Origin: Actinomadura sp. 6K520
GTDB lineage: Bacteria > Actinomycetota > Actinomycetes > Streptosporangiales > Streptosporangiaceae
Reading direction: 5' to 3'
DNA length: 64,000 nucleotides
Assembly: GCF_004349245.1 (NCBI RefSeq)
Contig: NZ_SMLC01000007.1
Coordinates: forward strand, 1 to 64,000
Part shown: one piece after another, positions 1-9,271 of the stretch
Layout of the letters: each line of letters starts with the position of its first letter
How positions within the stretch are numbered: the first letter of the stretch is position 1
Made by a program: the position numbers and the translations under genes
Notes under the pieces: generated by a model
Seen by the model: the letters and a program-made list of their open reading frames with translations, nothing else
Told to the model about the DNA's origin: nothing
Databases searched by the model: none

Positions 1-51
1 CCCCCTAACCCCGTCGCAAACCCCCCGGCGATCTCGGTACCCTTGCACAAC

Positions 52-124
52 GGGTCGCTAGCTCAATTGGCAGAGCTCCGGACTTTTAATCCGTAGGCTG
101 TGGGTTCGAGTCCCACGCGACCCA
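52..124 (+). tRNA. tRNA-Lys (anticodon UUU)
   Basis: The 73-nt cloverleaf has a 7-bp acceptor stem (GGGTCGC/GCGACCC) and discriminator A. The anticodon loop is CTTTTAA, which reads lysine codons, and the T-arm is GTGGGTTCGAGTCCCAC. No CCA is encoded. Its 3' part is duplicated at 40422-40468, so this gene is the chromosomal target of the adjacent integrase. The copy here stays complete after integration because the island supplies an identical 3' end. Confidence 0.97.
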
Positions 125-125
125 C
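79..125. repeat. attL: 47-bp direct repeat in the tRNA-Lys 3' end
   Basis: These 47 bases, from the anticodon arm through the end of the tRNA plus one base, are identical to 40422-40468. The match breaks on both sides (C/T on the left, T/C on the right). The same orientation, tRNA location and adjacent integrase make this the left attachment site. Confidence 0.95.
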
Positions 126-180
126 TCACCGCATCGCCTATGTGGCTTGCGGATACACGTCACGTGCACGCGGTGAGGGG

Positions 181-1707
181 CTACTCCTTCTCGTTCTGGG
201 AGGACGTGGGGAGGACGGAGGGCCGGGCTTCCTGAGCTGGGATCTTCCTTGGAACCAGTGCTGCGGCGGCTTCTGCGGCTTGGCGGGCGACTTCGGGGAG
301 GACGCTGGTGTAGGTGTCGGCGGTGATGGCGAGCGAGGAGTGCCGCAGCAGCGCCTGAACCAGCTTCATGTCCGCGCCACCGGCGAGCATCAACGTCGCG
401 GCGCCATGGCGAAGATCGTGCAGGCGAATGGGTGGCAGTCCGGCACCGTAGGCGAGCCGGGCGAACGCATCGGTCACGTGGTCAGGGTGCAGCGCCGAAC
501 CGTCTTCCCGGGTGAACACTTTTCCTGATTCCTGCCACGCCTGGCCCCACTCGGTCCTGGCCTGTTCCTGCCGCCGACGATGGGCTTCGAGCACGGTGAC
601 GGTGCCGGAGTCGAGTGGGATCGTGTCGTCGCCGGCGTCGGTCTTGGGGTGGCCGTCCTCGATCTCCTGGTAGGTGATCTTCACGCGGTTCTGCCGGACG
701 GCCAACGACGCCGCGGCCAAATCGAGGTCCGGCCATGCGAGCCCGCACGCCTCCCCGCGGCGCAGCCCCCGGAACGCCATCAGGTGAAACAGCGCGTACA
801 AAGGGTGGTCTGCGGCGTGATCGAGGAAGGCTCCGATCTGTTCGGGTGTCCACACCATCACCCGCGAAGGGCGCGGTAGCGACACCCAGACCTTGAACGC
901 ATTGACCGTACGGCCACCGGCTCGTTCCCGCTCCGCCAGTTCCCGCTCAAGGCCGGTCTGCCACGCGGTGACGCGTTCGCTGGTCCACACCAGTGCCTTG
1001 GGCCGCTTGCCTGTTTGGAGCTTGGTCAACTTCGCCACGTTAACCGCGACCAGGCCTTGCCGTACCGCATCCGCCAGAGCCGACCGCAGCGTCGCGCGGA
1101 TGCGCTGCATGGTCGCTGCCCCGACCGTCCGACGGTGAGGCGGAAGCCCGGCGAGTTCGGCGTGAGCGGCTCTGTGCGCGGCCTTGTCCCCAGAGCGCCA
1201 TGCCTGCTGAGTCGCAGCAAGCAATCGCCGGCGTTCCCCAGCCGCCCACAGGATGCGCTTGTTGTCGGCGTCGATCGCGGCGAACATCTCGTTCAGATGC
1301 GCAACGCGTAGCTGGTCCAGTTCGATGTGGCCCAGGTGGGGTTTGAGGTAGTACTCGATGTGCTCGCCATAGGATTTGCGGGTACTGCGGCGCAGACCGC
1401 CGTTGCCGACCAGCCACTCGTCGAGGTAATGCCCGACGGTGTACCGCACGCCCGGATCCAAGCCGCGCAACGCCCGGCAACGGGCATCCTCCAGAGCGTT
1501 CTCAGCGTCCGCTTGCGAGCTGAACCCGCCCCGGCGGATCCGGCGGCGTTTGCCGCCCGGAGCGGCGTCGAGTTCCAGGTAGAAGTACCAGGTACCGTGC
1601 CGCGGATTCCAGGCGCCGTCCTCGTGACGCAGCTGCGGACAGCGGGAAGCGAGTTCCTTTCCGTCCGCACCACGGCATTTACACCTCTTGTACGTCGACC
1701 CCTTCAT
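181..1707 (-). CDS. int: tyrosine site-specific integrase of the island
   Basis: This 508-aa phage-type integrase most likely catalyses recombination at the tRNA-Lys site. The N-terminal ~90 residues are a basic, cysteine-containing arm-binding region (C-x-C near residues 9-11). A core-binding SAM-like segment covers about 90-230. The catalytic domain runs about 285-475 with R316 (GLRRGE), K355 (HPKT), H430-x-x-R433 (HDLRHG), H456 (LLRHSS) and the nucleophile Y466 (TADTY). All catalytic residues are present. The stop lies 56 bp from attL, the usual arrangement for tRNA-targeting integrases. No xis-like gene lies upstream; IS debris begins about 200 bp away. A second, truncated integrase relic is at 3594-3880. 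Confidence 0.95.
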   Translation of the reverse strand: MKGSTYKRCKCRGADGKELASRCPQLRHEDGAWNPRHGTWYFYLELDAAPGGKRRRIRRGGFSSQADAENALEDARCRALRGLDPGVRYTVGHYLDEWLVGNGGLRRSTRKSYGEHIEYYLKPHLGHIELDQLRVAHLNEMFAAIDADNKRILWAAGERRRLLAATQQAWRSGDKAAHRAAHAELAGLPPHRRTVGAATMQRIRATLRSALADAVRQGLVAVNVAKLTKLQTGKRPKALVWTSERVTAWQTGLERELAERERAGGRTVNAFKVWVSLPRPSRVMVWTPEQIGAFLDHAADHPLYALFHLMAFRGLRRGEACGLAWPDLDLAAASLAVRQNRVKITYQEIEDGHPKTDAGDDTIPLDSGTVTVLEAHRRRQEQARTEWGQAWQESGKVFTREDGSALHPDHVTDAFARLAYGAGLPPIRLHDLRHGAATLMLAGGADMKLVQALLRHSSLAITADTYTSVLPEVARQAAEAAAALVPRKIPAQEARPSVLPTSSQNEKE

Positions 1708-1926
1708 CGAAACCTGAGGCTATATTTCAAGTCGTGAGGCAGGCCAGCACCCTTGCGGCTGAAGGCTGCACACGACTCCGCGTGATTGCTCTTCGCAAGG
1801 TGTGCACTAACCCGTGGGTCTAAGAGGGTTGTTTGTTAGGGATTGCCCCGATGTGGGTTGCCGGGCTGGTGAGGGTTTCGTTGCCGCCTGTTGACGCTCG
1901 GTCTTTGCCGGGTGGCTGTGGGTGGC

Positions 1927-2155
1927 ATGGGGGTCGAGGGCGAGAGGTCGCGTAAGTCGTATCGGAGTGATCTGTCCGATGAGTGGTGGGCGTTGATCGA
2001 GCCGGTCATCGCGGCGTGGAAGGCGCGGCACCCCTCGGTGTCAGGGCATTCAGGCCGGTATCCGATGCGGGAGATCATCAATGCGATCCTGTACCAGGAA
2101 CGCACCGGCTGCGGGTGGGAGTACCTGCCGCATGACCTGCCGCCTCGCTCGGGGT
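1927..2155 (+). pseudogene. IS5/IS1182-type transposase, N-terminal relic
   Basis: About 75 codons from ATG 1927 encode the DUF4096-type N-terminus of an IS5-group transposase (SYRSDLSDEWWALIEPV, then IIN-AILYQ-RTGC-W-YLP). The homology ends near 2155 and all DDE residues are missing. The following bases belong to another IS in the opposite orientation, so an insertion or deletion joined the two relics. Family call is from motif recognition; the exact IS is not known. Confidence 0.8.
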
Positions 2156-2193
2156 GTACTACCACTTCGCCTGGTGGCTCTCTAATGCGTCTG

Positions 2194-2421
2194 TCAAGCC
2201 GCTGCTGCTGTGTGGCCGGGGTTGCAGGGAGTGCGGTTGCGGAGCAAGGCGTGCAGCACGTTGACGCGTCGTCGGGCGAGCGCGAGTACGGCTTGGCGGT
2301 GGGTCTTCCCTTGGTCCTTCTTGCGCCGGTAGAACGCCTTGCTGGCCGGGTCGCAGCCGACCGCCACCAAGCCCGCGCCCGCCGCTGCCACTACCAACGA
2401 CAACGACGCGTCATCGATCAC
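2194..2421 (-). pseudogene. IS110-family transposase, C-terminal relic
   Basis: This 75-residue fragment carries the typical IS110/IS116/IS902 C-terminal sequence (GCDPASKAFY, then GKTHRQAVLALARRR and VNVLHALLR). The N-terminal DEDD catalytic domain is absent, so it is inactive. It abuts the IS5-type relic on one side and the SUKH gene on the other. Confidence 0.8.
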
Positions 2422-2438
2422 TAAATGCGGCTGGAGTA

Positions 2439-3062
2439 TCAGTCAAATATTTGCTCAACATGCAGACTGTCCCCGATTGGAAAGCCTTCTGGGAAGGCGC
2501 GACACTGTACCCGTCGGACTAGAATATCGACTAGAAATTCTGTAATGGATCCTCGGTAATGCCAGAATTCTGGTTCCGACGCAACAACGACGGTCCATTC
2601 ATCTGGCGACCCCTGTGTGAGCCAGCAGCATCTGCTCCCATCTTCCGGCATCCCCCAAGCCATCAGACCACCTGCATCGGGATAGATGGGAAAAGGGAAA
2701 TCGTTCGCTGCTATCGATCTCACTTCCTCTACACCCTCACCTTGGCTTGGGGTGTAGGTATAGAGCAGAGTGGGGGTGAGGTTAGCAACAAACCGACTCT
2801 GAGTAGTTGCGTAGCGCACCAGATTTACGAGGCCATATTCGTTACCTGGCGGATCTGGTGTTCCCGGGTGCAAAATGGGAAGCCATTCATCAATCATCAA
2901 CAAAGGGTAGCGATTGGCCAGTTCTTTGTAATCGCTCGGCAGATCGGTCCCGAGTTGGCGCATCACCTTTTGCCAGTCTACGACCGGTGGATCGGCAGTT
3001 GGGGCACCGAGGTACTGTTCAAGAGGCACAGGGATCGTCATAGAGGATTGATGCCCCTTCAT
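2439..3062 (-). CDS. SMI1/KNR4 (SUKH) family immunity-like protein
   Basis: The 207-aa soluble protein (or 200 aa from the in-frame ATG at codon 8) has the SUKH signature: an N-terminal amphipathic helix, LPSDYKELANRYP at about residues 40-52, then a mixed alpha/beta body rich in W/Y/F with GSPDEW near 155. SUKH proteins commonly neutralise polymorphic or contact-dependent toxins. No toxin gene is beside it; both flanks are IS debris. By eye its base composition is lower in GC than the neighbourhood, suggesting separate acquisition. It is probably an orphan immunity gene (inference). Confidence 0.8.
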   Translation of the reverse strand: MKGHQSSMTIPVPLEQYLGAPTADPPVVDWQKVMRQLGTDLPSDYKELANRYPLLMIDEWLPILHPGTPDPPGNEYGLVNLVRYATTQSRFVANLTPTLLYTYTPSQGEGVEEVRSIAANDFPFPIYPDAGGLMAWGMPEDGSRCCWLTQGSPDEWTVVVASEPEFWHYRGSITEFLVDILVRRVQCRAFPEGFPIGDSLHVEQIFD

Positions 3063-3217
3063 TGTTGGTATTGACTATGCATGTATCAAGGAAGAAGCCC
3101 TTTGAGCCCCGTGCAACGATATGAATCTTGTTTGGCATCGGATACTCCAAGCTGGGCAACGCATCTGGCCAGCCATCCGCCCCGATGATTGAAGGCCTTG
3201 GGCCGGTGGTGGATGGT

Positions 3218-3558
3218 CGACTCGTGCGGCCGGACATAGTCCTGCGCTGGCACCGGGACCTGATCGCGGGTCGGCACGCTGTTTACTCCATACCCGCGCG
3301 TCCGGGCCGCCCGCCGACCGTCCGTTCCATCCGGGCTCTCGTCCTTAGCCGGTACGGGAGAACCCGAGTTGGGGCTACCGGCGGGTGCACGGCGAACTAC
3401 TGGTTCTCGGCGTCAAGGTCGCGACCTCCATCGTCTGCAAGAATTTCAAGGACGCCGGCGTCGATCCGGCACCCGAGCGGTCCGCCACCATCTGGGCCCG
3501 CTTCCTGCGCTCCCAGGCCGAGGCGCTGCTGGCATGTGACTTCCTGGAGACCGCAAAC
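3218..3558 (+). pseudogene. IS transposase fragment (same family as 26813-27859)
   Basis: The sequence matches the N-terminal half of the complete transposase at 26813-27859: first LVRPD-VLRWHRDLIAGRHA, then after a frameshift near 3340 HGELLVLGVKVA and ALLACDF. It stops just before the catalytic core and is joined to an isolated terminal inverted repeat at 3561-3593. Both the start and the DDE half are gone. Confidence 0.85.
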
Positions 3559-3560
3559 CT

Positions 3561-3593
3561 TGTCCCTGCCGAAAACCTCGTCCGTGCAGGTCA
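3561..3593. repeat. solo terminal inverted repeat of the 1.25-kb IS
   Basis: The 33 bases beginning TGTCCCTGCCGAAAACC closely match the left end of the complete IS at 26732. The IS interior that should follow is replaced by an integrase relic, so this is an end left by deletion. Confidence 0.8.
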
Positions 3594-3880
3594 ATCTGGT
3601 GGTCGTCCAGCCACCGCTGCAGCCACTGGGCCACAGTGAGCGGACTCCCGGCCGGGCCACGCAACCGCACCAACGCCTCCAACGCGGACTTACGGGTCTG
3701 GAAACCGCCACGGCGGACACGGCGCCGGCGACCGTCCATCCCCGTTCCCAACTCCAGTCGCAGGTACCAGCTGCCATGGTGGCGCTCGGCCGCCAACCGC
3801 GGGCACTGCGGCCCATCGCGCGGCCGGTCCCGGGATCCTCGCAGCCGTATCGCCGGTACACACCACCAGCACTCCTCGCT
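3594..3880 (-). pseudogene. second tyrosine integrase, N-terminal relic
   Basis: The minus strand encodes a basic arm-binding region like the first ~100 residues of the intact integrase: PQCPRL, HGSWYLRLELG, then RRRRVRRGGF and LTVAQWLQRWLDDH. A frameshift near 3818 separates the first ~20 residues, and the gene is cut where the IS end begins at 3593. The sequence clearly differs from the integrase at 181-1707, so it belonged to another integrative element that once occupied this spot. Confidence 0.75.
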
Positions 3881-4361
3881 CTTCTCATAGGGGCAGGGTG
3901 GGCGGCCATCGATGCATTGACCATCACGGACAGCGACAGACTGGCCTACCGAGCACGACAGCACAGCCTCGGGCCAGGGCGACGCGAACTCCCCTGGCTT
4001 GCTTCCCATCACGGAAGCCGGGGCGTCTCACAACAGCGCGGTCCGCCGAAACGCGGGGTCTAACACCCACGCCTCCAACTGGTTCTTCGTACCCCGCGCC
4101 TGCGTCCAAGACGCTGCCGGCAAGCTCCACTGACATCCCCTGCCCTTGGGCCCGGGCTCGGATAGGCGCCCGGGCCCCAGGGCAATGTGACGACGGCGTA
4201 GAGCGGCGACGATCGGAGGGACGAGACGGGAGATCCCGCCATTGAAGTCCACGGAGCCGCAGTACCGGCCGCGCCGCTCCAGCCGGAGCACGGTGCAGCG
4301 GGTCCGCGACGGCGATGGCCGCCCCGTCGGGCACCGGGACGGTGTCGTCGGCGAACGCTGT

Positions 4362-4454
4362 GGTCTTTCACAATCGCCGACGCCGCCACAGCGCCCTGGG
4401 ATGCTCGTCCCGATCGAGTACGAAAGACTCCACTCAACCCAACTGCTCGCATGA
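4362..4454 (+). pseudogene. IS3-family OrfB C-terminal relic
   Basis: The last ~30 codons of an IS3-type integrase core are recognisable: FHNRRRRHSALG in one frame, then GMLVPIEYERLHS in the next, ending at a TGA. A one-base shift splits the two. Nothing upstream (3881-4361) could be assigned. The following 4455-4679 holds no gene that I can support and contains the promoter region of the DUF262 gene. Confidence 0.7.
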
Positions 4455-4679
4455 GGTTCCGGTATCACGACACCACGAAACACGGGGGACGTCATCACCT
4501 CCGCCGACCCGGGGCGGTTCGCCTACTCAGAGCTTTGAGATCCACCAGCGATGGCGAGACTGGCCGATCTCGGCTATCGGTTGCCGTTTCACCGGCGAGA
4601 TGTCGGCGAGGGGATGGAGAATGCATGTGCCTGGTGCGCGCATGCAGATCCCGGGCAGACGCTCCTGGAGGGAAGTGGG

Positions 4680-7205
4680 ATGAAGGCGGAAGAGACCACT
4701 CTGCGTAAGCTGATCGGCGGCGAGCAGCAGTTCGTCGTCCCGCTTTACCAGCGCACGTACTCGTGGGGGTTCCGCCATCTCGACACGTTGTGGAACGACG
4801 TTGTGGATCAAGAGCGTGCGCTTGCGGACGGCCGCCCCAAGTCCCACTTCCTCGGGTCGGTGGTGCTTGCGCCTGGCCCCGCTCTCAGCCCCTCGCTGTC
4901 GCAGTGGGTCGTTGTCGACGGGCAGCAACGACTGACCACCTTGATGATCGCGCTTTGTGCGATACGCGATCACCAAGCCGCTGAGGATCCCTTGCACATC
5001 GAACGCATCAACGAGCTCCACTTGATCAATAAGTTCAAGCGCGGCAACATGCGCTACCGGCTATTGCCGACGCAGGTCGACCGGTCGGCAATGATCGCAT
5101 GCATCGAGGGCGATCACGACGGGCAGACGAGTGGCGCCATCGGCGACGCGTACCGCTTCTTCCGCGCCCGGCTCATCGACATCGACGCCCCGGCCGACCC
5201 GCATGACGTCAGCCGGATCGAGGAGGTGGTTCTGGATCACCTGGCTCTCGTTCAGATTGTCGTCGAGAAGGGCGACAACGCCTTTCGGATCTTCGAATCG
5301 CTTAACAACACCGGACTGCCGCTCAGTCCCGTCGACCTCATCCGCAACTACGTCTTTATGTGCCTGCCGACCCGCGGCGAGGAGGTGTACCGCAAATATT
5401 GGTACCCCTTTCAAGAGCGGCTACGAAGCGAGCACGGTACCAAGGCCCTCGAGACGCTGATGTACCAGGTTCTGGTCCTGGACCGAGGCGAAGAGGCCAC
5501 CTACGCCGACGCCTACCTCGGTCACCAGGAGATCCTGAGAGAAGCCTCCAGCGACGAAGCAGAAGTGGAAGCCTATGTCGCTGAGCTTGCGCGCCGGGCC
5601 CGTCATCTGGAAGTCATCCTCAGCCCGACCAAGGAAGCACACGAGCCGACGAGGGACCATCTGGCCTTCCTGAACGAGTGGCGCGCCACGACCGCCTACC
5701 CAGCGATCATGCGGTTGCTGGAGCTACGCGAAGACGGCGTACCGTCTGACGAGGTGGCTCAGGCGCTGAGCTACATCGAAAGCTTTTTCGTGCGCCGCAT
5801 GATCGCCGGGGTAACCACCAAGAACCTGAACCGGATCTTCCAGCGGCTGACCGGTCGGCTGACCGACGATACGGTGGCCGAGACGGTCCGGATCGAGTTG
5901 TCGCCCGAACGGCTGTACTGGCCTACCGACGAGGAACTGCGAGACGCAATCCGCACCAACGCCTTCTACTGGCGAGGGCAGGCCATACAGCGGAAGCTCG
6001 TGCTACGCCGGTTGGCCGATACCTTTGACCGCGGCGAACCGGTCCTGCTGACCTCCAAGAAGATCACCATCGAACATGTCATGCCGCAGCATCTCACCGA
6101 CGCCTGGCGTGCCGAGCTGGCGGCAGACGGCGAAGACCCGGCCAGAACGCACCGGGAGCTCGTCCACACCCTCGGTAATCTCACGCTCACCGCATATAAC
6201 TCCGAGTTGGGCGACATGGCATACAGAGACAAGCGTGACCGGCTCAGCCAGACCGGCATCGCGATGACACACGCGATCGTTCAGCAGCCGCGATGGAGGA
6301 GGACAGAGATTCTGGCCCGTGCTGATGACCTCGCCTCCCGCGCCCTCGCGATCTGGCCGGGCCCAGACGAACAGTCACGCGGAACAAGCCCGCGGCGCGA
6401 CTGGACGCTGTTGCATGACGCGATGGCCGCGATCCCATCCGGAACATGGACGACCTACACCGAACTCGCCCAGGTAGCCGGCTCGGCCCCCATGCCGGTA
6501 GCAGTACACGTCTCCACCACGCCGCTGCCCAACGCCCACCGAGTCCTCACCAACGACGGAACACCGCCCGAGGAAATCACCCGACCAGACGAAGCAAACA
6601 CCCGCACCGCCCGAGAGGTCCTCACTGAAGAGGGCATCGATTTCGATGAGCAAGGCCACGCCGACCTCAACAAACGCGTCAACGCCGTGGAACTCGCAGA
6701 CCTACTCGACCTTCCGGACGTCGCAGAATTTTCCACATCAGAACTTCAGGACGTCGACCCCGCCAGCCTGACCGAGCATCAACACCGATTCCACCGACAA
6801 CTCGCAGAACGAGGGGGGCCTGACATCTCCCGCGCTGTCTCGGACGTGATCGGCTGGTGGACGAAGCTCGCGGGAACGTTCTGGTACGGCACTTCCGCCA
6901 CGGGGCGCTGCACCCCCTACCTCAAGCACGACGGCACCGATTACTGGATGCTGAACATCTACCCCGAAGTCACAGAGGTCCCCTTCAGATCCCTCAAGCG
7001 GAGGACCCCATTCGACGACCCTCAGATGCGCGGGGAGCTGCGCCGACGCCTCAACCAAGCACCCCAGATCGAGATCCCCGAAGCCAAGCTCGATCTGTTC
7101 CCCAGCTTCCCCAACTCACTCCTGACCGATCCTGCCGTGTTGGACGTGGTGATCAGCACTCTCCATTGGTTCATCGATCGAGTACAACGACAAGAGCTCG
7201 CGTGA
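4680..7205 (+). CDS. DUF262-DUF1524 nuclease with internal alkyltransferase-like domain (GmrSD-like)
   Basis: The 841-aa cytoplasmic protein starts at ATG 4680 behind GGAGGGAAGTGGG. Residues ~1-230 are a DUF262/GmrS-type ParB-Srx-fold NTPase region (VPLYQRTYSW near 20-30, DGQQRLTTL at 80-88, FESLNNTGLPL near 205). DUF1524, an HNH nuclease of the GmrD type, follows with IEHVMPQ at ~463-469 and LGNLTLT near 503. Residues ~575-670 resemble an O6-alkylguanine-DNA alkyltransferase-like module (IPSGTWTTYTELA, PNAHRVL at ~616-622) in which the alkyl-acceptor cysteine is replaced. The C-terminal ~150 residues are an uncharacterised domain common in this family. GmrSD relatives are type IV restriction enzymes cleaving modified DNA. 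The phage-defence role here is inferred from family and island context. Confidence 0.88.
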   Translation: MKAEETTLRKLIGGEQQFVVPLYQRTYSWGFRHLDTLWNDVVDQERALADGRPKSHFLGSVVLAPGPALSPSLSQWVVVDGQQRLTTLMIALCAIRDHQAAEDPLHIERINELHLINKFKRGNMRYRLLPTQVDRSAMIACIEGDHDGQTSGAIGDAYRFFRARLIDIDAPADPHDVSRIEEVVLDHLALVQIVVEKGDNAFRIFESLNNTGLPLSPVDLIRNYVFMCLPTRGEEVYRKYWYPFQERLRSEHGTKALETLMYQVLVLDRGEEATYADAYLGHQEILREASSDEAEVEAYVAELARRARHLEVILSPTKEAHEPTRDHLAFLNEWRATTAYPAIMRLLELREDGVPSDEVAQALSYIESFFVRRMIAGVTTKNLNRIFQRLTGRLTDDTVAETVRIELSPERLYWPTDEELRDAIRTNAFYWRGQAIQRKLVLRRLADTFDRGEPVLLTSKKITIEHVMPQHLTDAWRAELAADGEDPARTHRELVHTLGNLTLTAYNSELGDMAYRDKRDRLSQTGIAMTHAIVQQPRWRRTEILARADDLASRALAIWPGPDEQSRGTSPRRDWTLLHDAMAAIPSGTWTTYTELAQVAGSAPMPVAVHVSTTPLPNAHRVLTNDGTPPEEITRPDEANTRTAREVLTEEGIDFDEQGHADLNKRVNAVELADLLDLPDVAEFSTSELQDVDPASLTEHQHRFHRQLAERGGPDISRAVSDVIGWWTKLAGTFWYGTSATGRCTPYLKHDGTDYWMLNIYPEVTEVPFRSLKRRTPFDDPQMRGELRRRLNQAPQIEIPEAKLDLFPSFPNSLLTDPAVLDVVISTLHWFIDRVQRQELA

Positions 7206-7228
7206 TCAGGTAAACCCTTCCTCAACGC

Positions 7229-7420
7229 TGTACTTGCCGGAAACTACGTCCATGCAGATCAAGCAGCCTGATCGAACTCGTTGAGAATCCCGCCCAGACG
7301 TTGCCTACTTCGTAGGTCCAAGCTGACGATTCGGTCGGGTCGGTAATCGGTGGAGGCAGCGGTCTGAGCGGCCGACCATTGGCTAGGCCCTGGTGTACCC
7401 ATGGGGCCGACGCCCCGGTC
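7229..7420 (-). pseudogene. IS end with transposase C-terminal relic
   Basis: Bases 7229-7262 are a diverged copy of the 1.25-kb IS left terminus (TGTACTTGCCGGAAAC). Inside it the minus strand keeps the transposase C-terminus QGLANGRPLRPLPPPI, as in the intact copy at 26813, followed by a stop. The remaining ~90% of the IS is missing. Confidence 0.8.
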
Positions 7421-7541
7421 GCTGGCAGACTGTGTCGGCTCGTTGTCTGCTCGGCGATCCCGAACCGGACTGGCACGGAGCGGGCTGTGGCGGCACGGTG
7501 TCCCGCTCGATTATTGAGTTTCGCGCTCTGACCAGGGCTTA

Positions 7542-9023
7542 CGCGGCGTGGTGATATTCGCTGATCATGCCTGTGATGACGCGTTTTCGGCGGATGCGGC
7601 GTAGGTCGATGGGTTCGGGCGCCTCCCGGATCGGCTGCGTTTCGATGTCCGGTGGGCGCTGCTGCCGGGATTGGTGCGGCCGGTGGCGGTTGTAGTGGAT
7701 CAGGTACTCACGGAGCACCATCGCCAAGTGGCGTTCGCCGAGGATCAGGGGCCGGTCCAGTATCTCGCGGCGGAGGGTTCCGATGACGCGCTCACAGATG
7801 GCGTTCATGCGTGGCGTCTTCGGCAGGGTGGTGATGGTCCGCAGCCCGTCGGCTGTGAACACCTCGGCGAACGCGGTGGTGAACAGCGGATCGCGATCAT
7901 GGATCACGAACCTCAGCGTGTCGATGCGCTCCTCCAGGTCCATAGCCAGGTTCCGAGCCTGCTGCACTGCCCACGCCCTGGTCGGGTGCCCGGTCACGCC
8001 GCCCAGGTGGAGTCTGCGGGTCCCGTGCTCGATGAACACCAGTGTCGGCGACGGGTGAAAACTGACCCCCGGGCGACGGGCGGGTTCCAGTACTTGTCGC
8101 AACACTCCTGGTATGTGAAGGGGTGTGGAGTTGGGACGACGGGGACGCAAGCGGCAGTTGGAACTAGAGGACGAGTACTGGAAGTTGATCCTCGCCGGTG
8201 TCGGGACGGCTGAGGCGTGCCGCCAGGTGGGGATCGGCCGCAAGACCGGATACCGGTGGCGGGCCGAGCGGGGCGGCATCCCCCCGGACCGGGTGGCCGA
8301 GGGGTCCCGGTCGTCTCGGTACCTGTCGCTGCTGGAGCGGCAGAGAATCGCCACACTGCGCGAGCATGGCCACGGGGTGCGCGAGATCGCGCGTCGGCTG
8401 GGCCGGGAACCGTCGACGGTTTCGCGGGAGCTGAAGCGCAACATACGTCCGCACGACCAGGGCATCTACGACGCCGACCTGGCGCACGCCCGTGCCCGAG
8501 GCAACGCACGCCGTAAACGTGCCGGCAGCGTGCAAAATCTCCCACACCGTGGATGCGCCGATCACGTACCCGAGCCGGGCCAGCTCACCCTGGATTCTCC
8601 GATGGCCCCAGGTCGGGTTCTCCCGCGCCATCCGCAGAATCAGTGCCTTGACCGAAACCCCGGTCGATGGTCGCCCCGGCCGACGTCGGTCGGTAAACGT
8701 CCACTTGCGGGCGACCAGACTGCGGTGCCAGCGCAAGATCGTGGCTGGGGTGACCGGGAAGACCTCCGCCCACCGGCGGCGGTGCACCAATCGGGACAAC
8801 GCCGCCAACCAGAGCCGGTCGAGGTGATCCCACCGCAACCGGCGACCGCCCAACTGACGACGCAGACCCTGGCTTCATGACGCAACACCAGCAGCTCGGC
8901 GTTCTTCGACAGATCAGACCGGACCAACACCTCCAGCACGCCGAGCAAGCACCTCACCAACCGGTATACCAACGACAACAGCACCTCGAGATGATCCCAG
9001 TCACTCTGCTGATCGTGCAGCAA
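7542..9023 (-). pseudogene. rve-type (IS3/IS481-like) transposase, split by an IS30 fragment
   Basis: Two halves of one transposase lie on the minus strand. The N-terminal half (9023-8521, frameshifted near 8880) carries a helix-turn-helix region, with LRWHRSLVARKW and WGHRRIQGELARLG. The C-terminal half (about 8060-7542) carries the DDE core: VFIEHGTRRLHLGGVT, FVIHDRDPLF, then NAICERVIGTLRREILDRP and HYNRHRPHQS. Between them lies opposite-strand IS30 sequence. The catalytic D and E residues of the C-terminal half remain, but no continuous product is possible. The IS appears to have landed in a glutaminase gene (see 9064-9207). Confidence 0.82.
8125..8520 (+). pseudogene. IS30-family transposase, N-terminal relic
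   Basis: About 130 codons encode an IS30-type N-terminus with two helix-turn-helix motifs: AEACRQVGIGRKTGYRWRAE, and REIARRLGREPSTVSRELKR at about residues 88-107. The DDE integrase domain is absent. It is embedded in reverse orientation within another transposase. Confidence 0.85.
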
Positions 9024-9063
9024 AACCCCAGTTCACAACCCGAAACCGAGTTTTCGAGCGGCA

Positions 9064-9207
9064 CAGGACCTCACCGTCGGCCATGGCGAACACCGCTCCG
9101 AGGTGACCGGGCTCCGCTGTTGCGAGCTCGGGGATATACCCAGCAGGCGCACCGGATGTGTCTGCTGCAACGTCCCCGAGCGCCTCGGCCAGGTAGTCGG
9201 GCACCAT
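9064..9207 (-). pseudogene. glutaminase A (glsA) N-terminal relic
   Basis: The first ~48 codons of a glutaminase are preserved from ATG 9207 (VPDYLAEALGD, SGAPAGYIPELA, VFAMADGEVL). They align with residues 5-50 of the intact glsA at 57046-58332. The reading then stops matching where IS sequence begins, so the SxxK catalytic region and the rest are lost. It lies downstream of the esterase/kinase/ABC operon, the same relative place that glsA has at 57 kb. Confidence 0.85.
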
Positions 9208-9271
9208 GGACCTCACAGCCCGGCCCCTGACGCGTGTGCCGCGGGGTACGCAGTGACGAGCACGATTCCAC

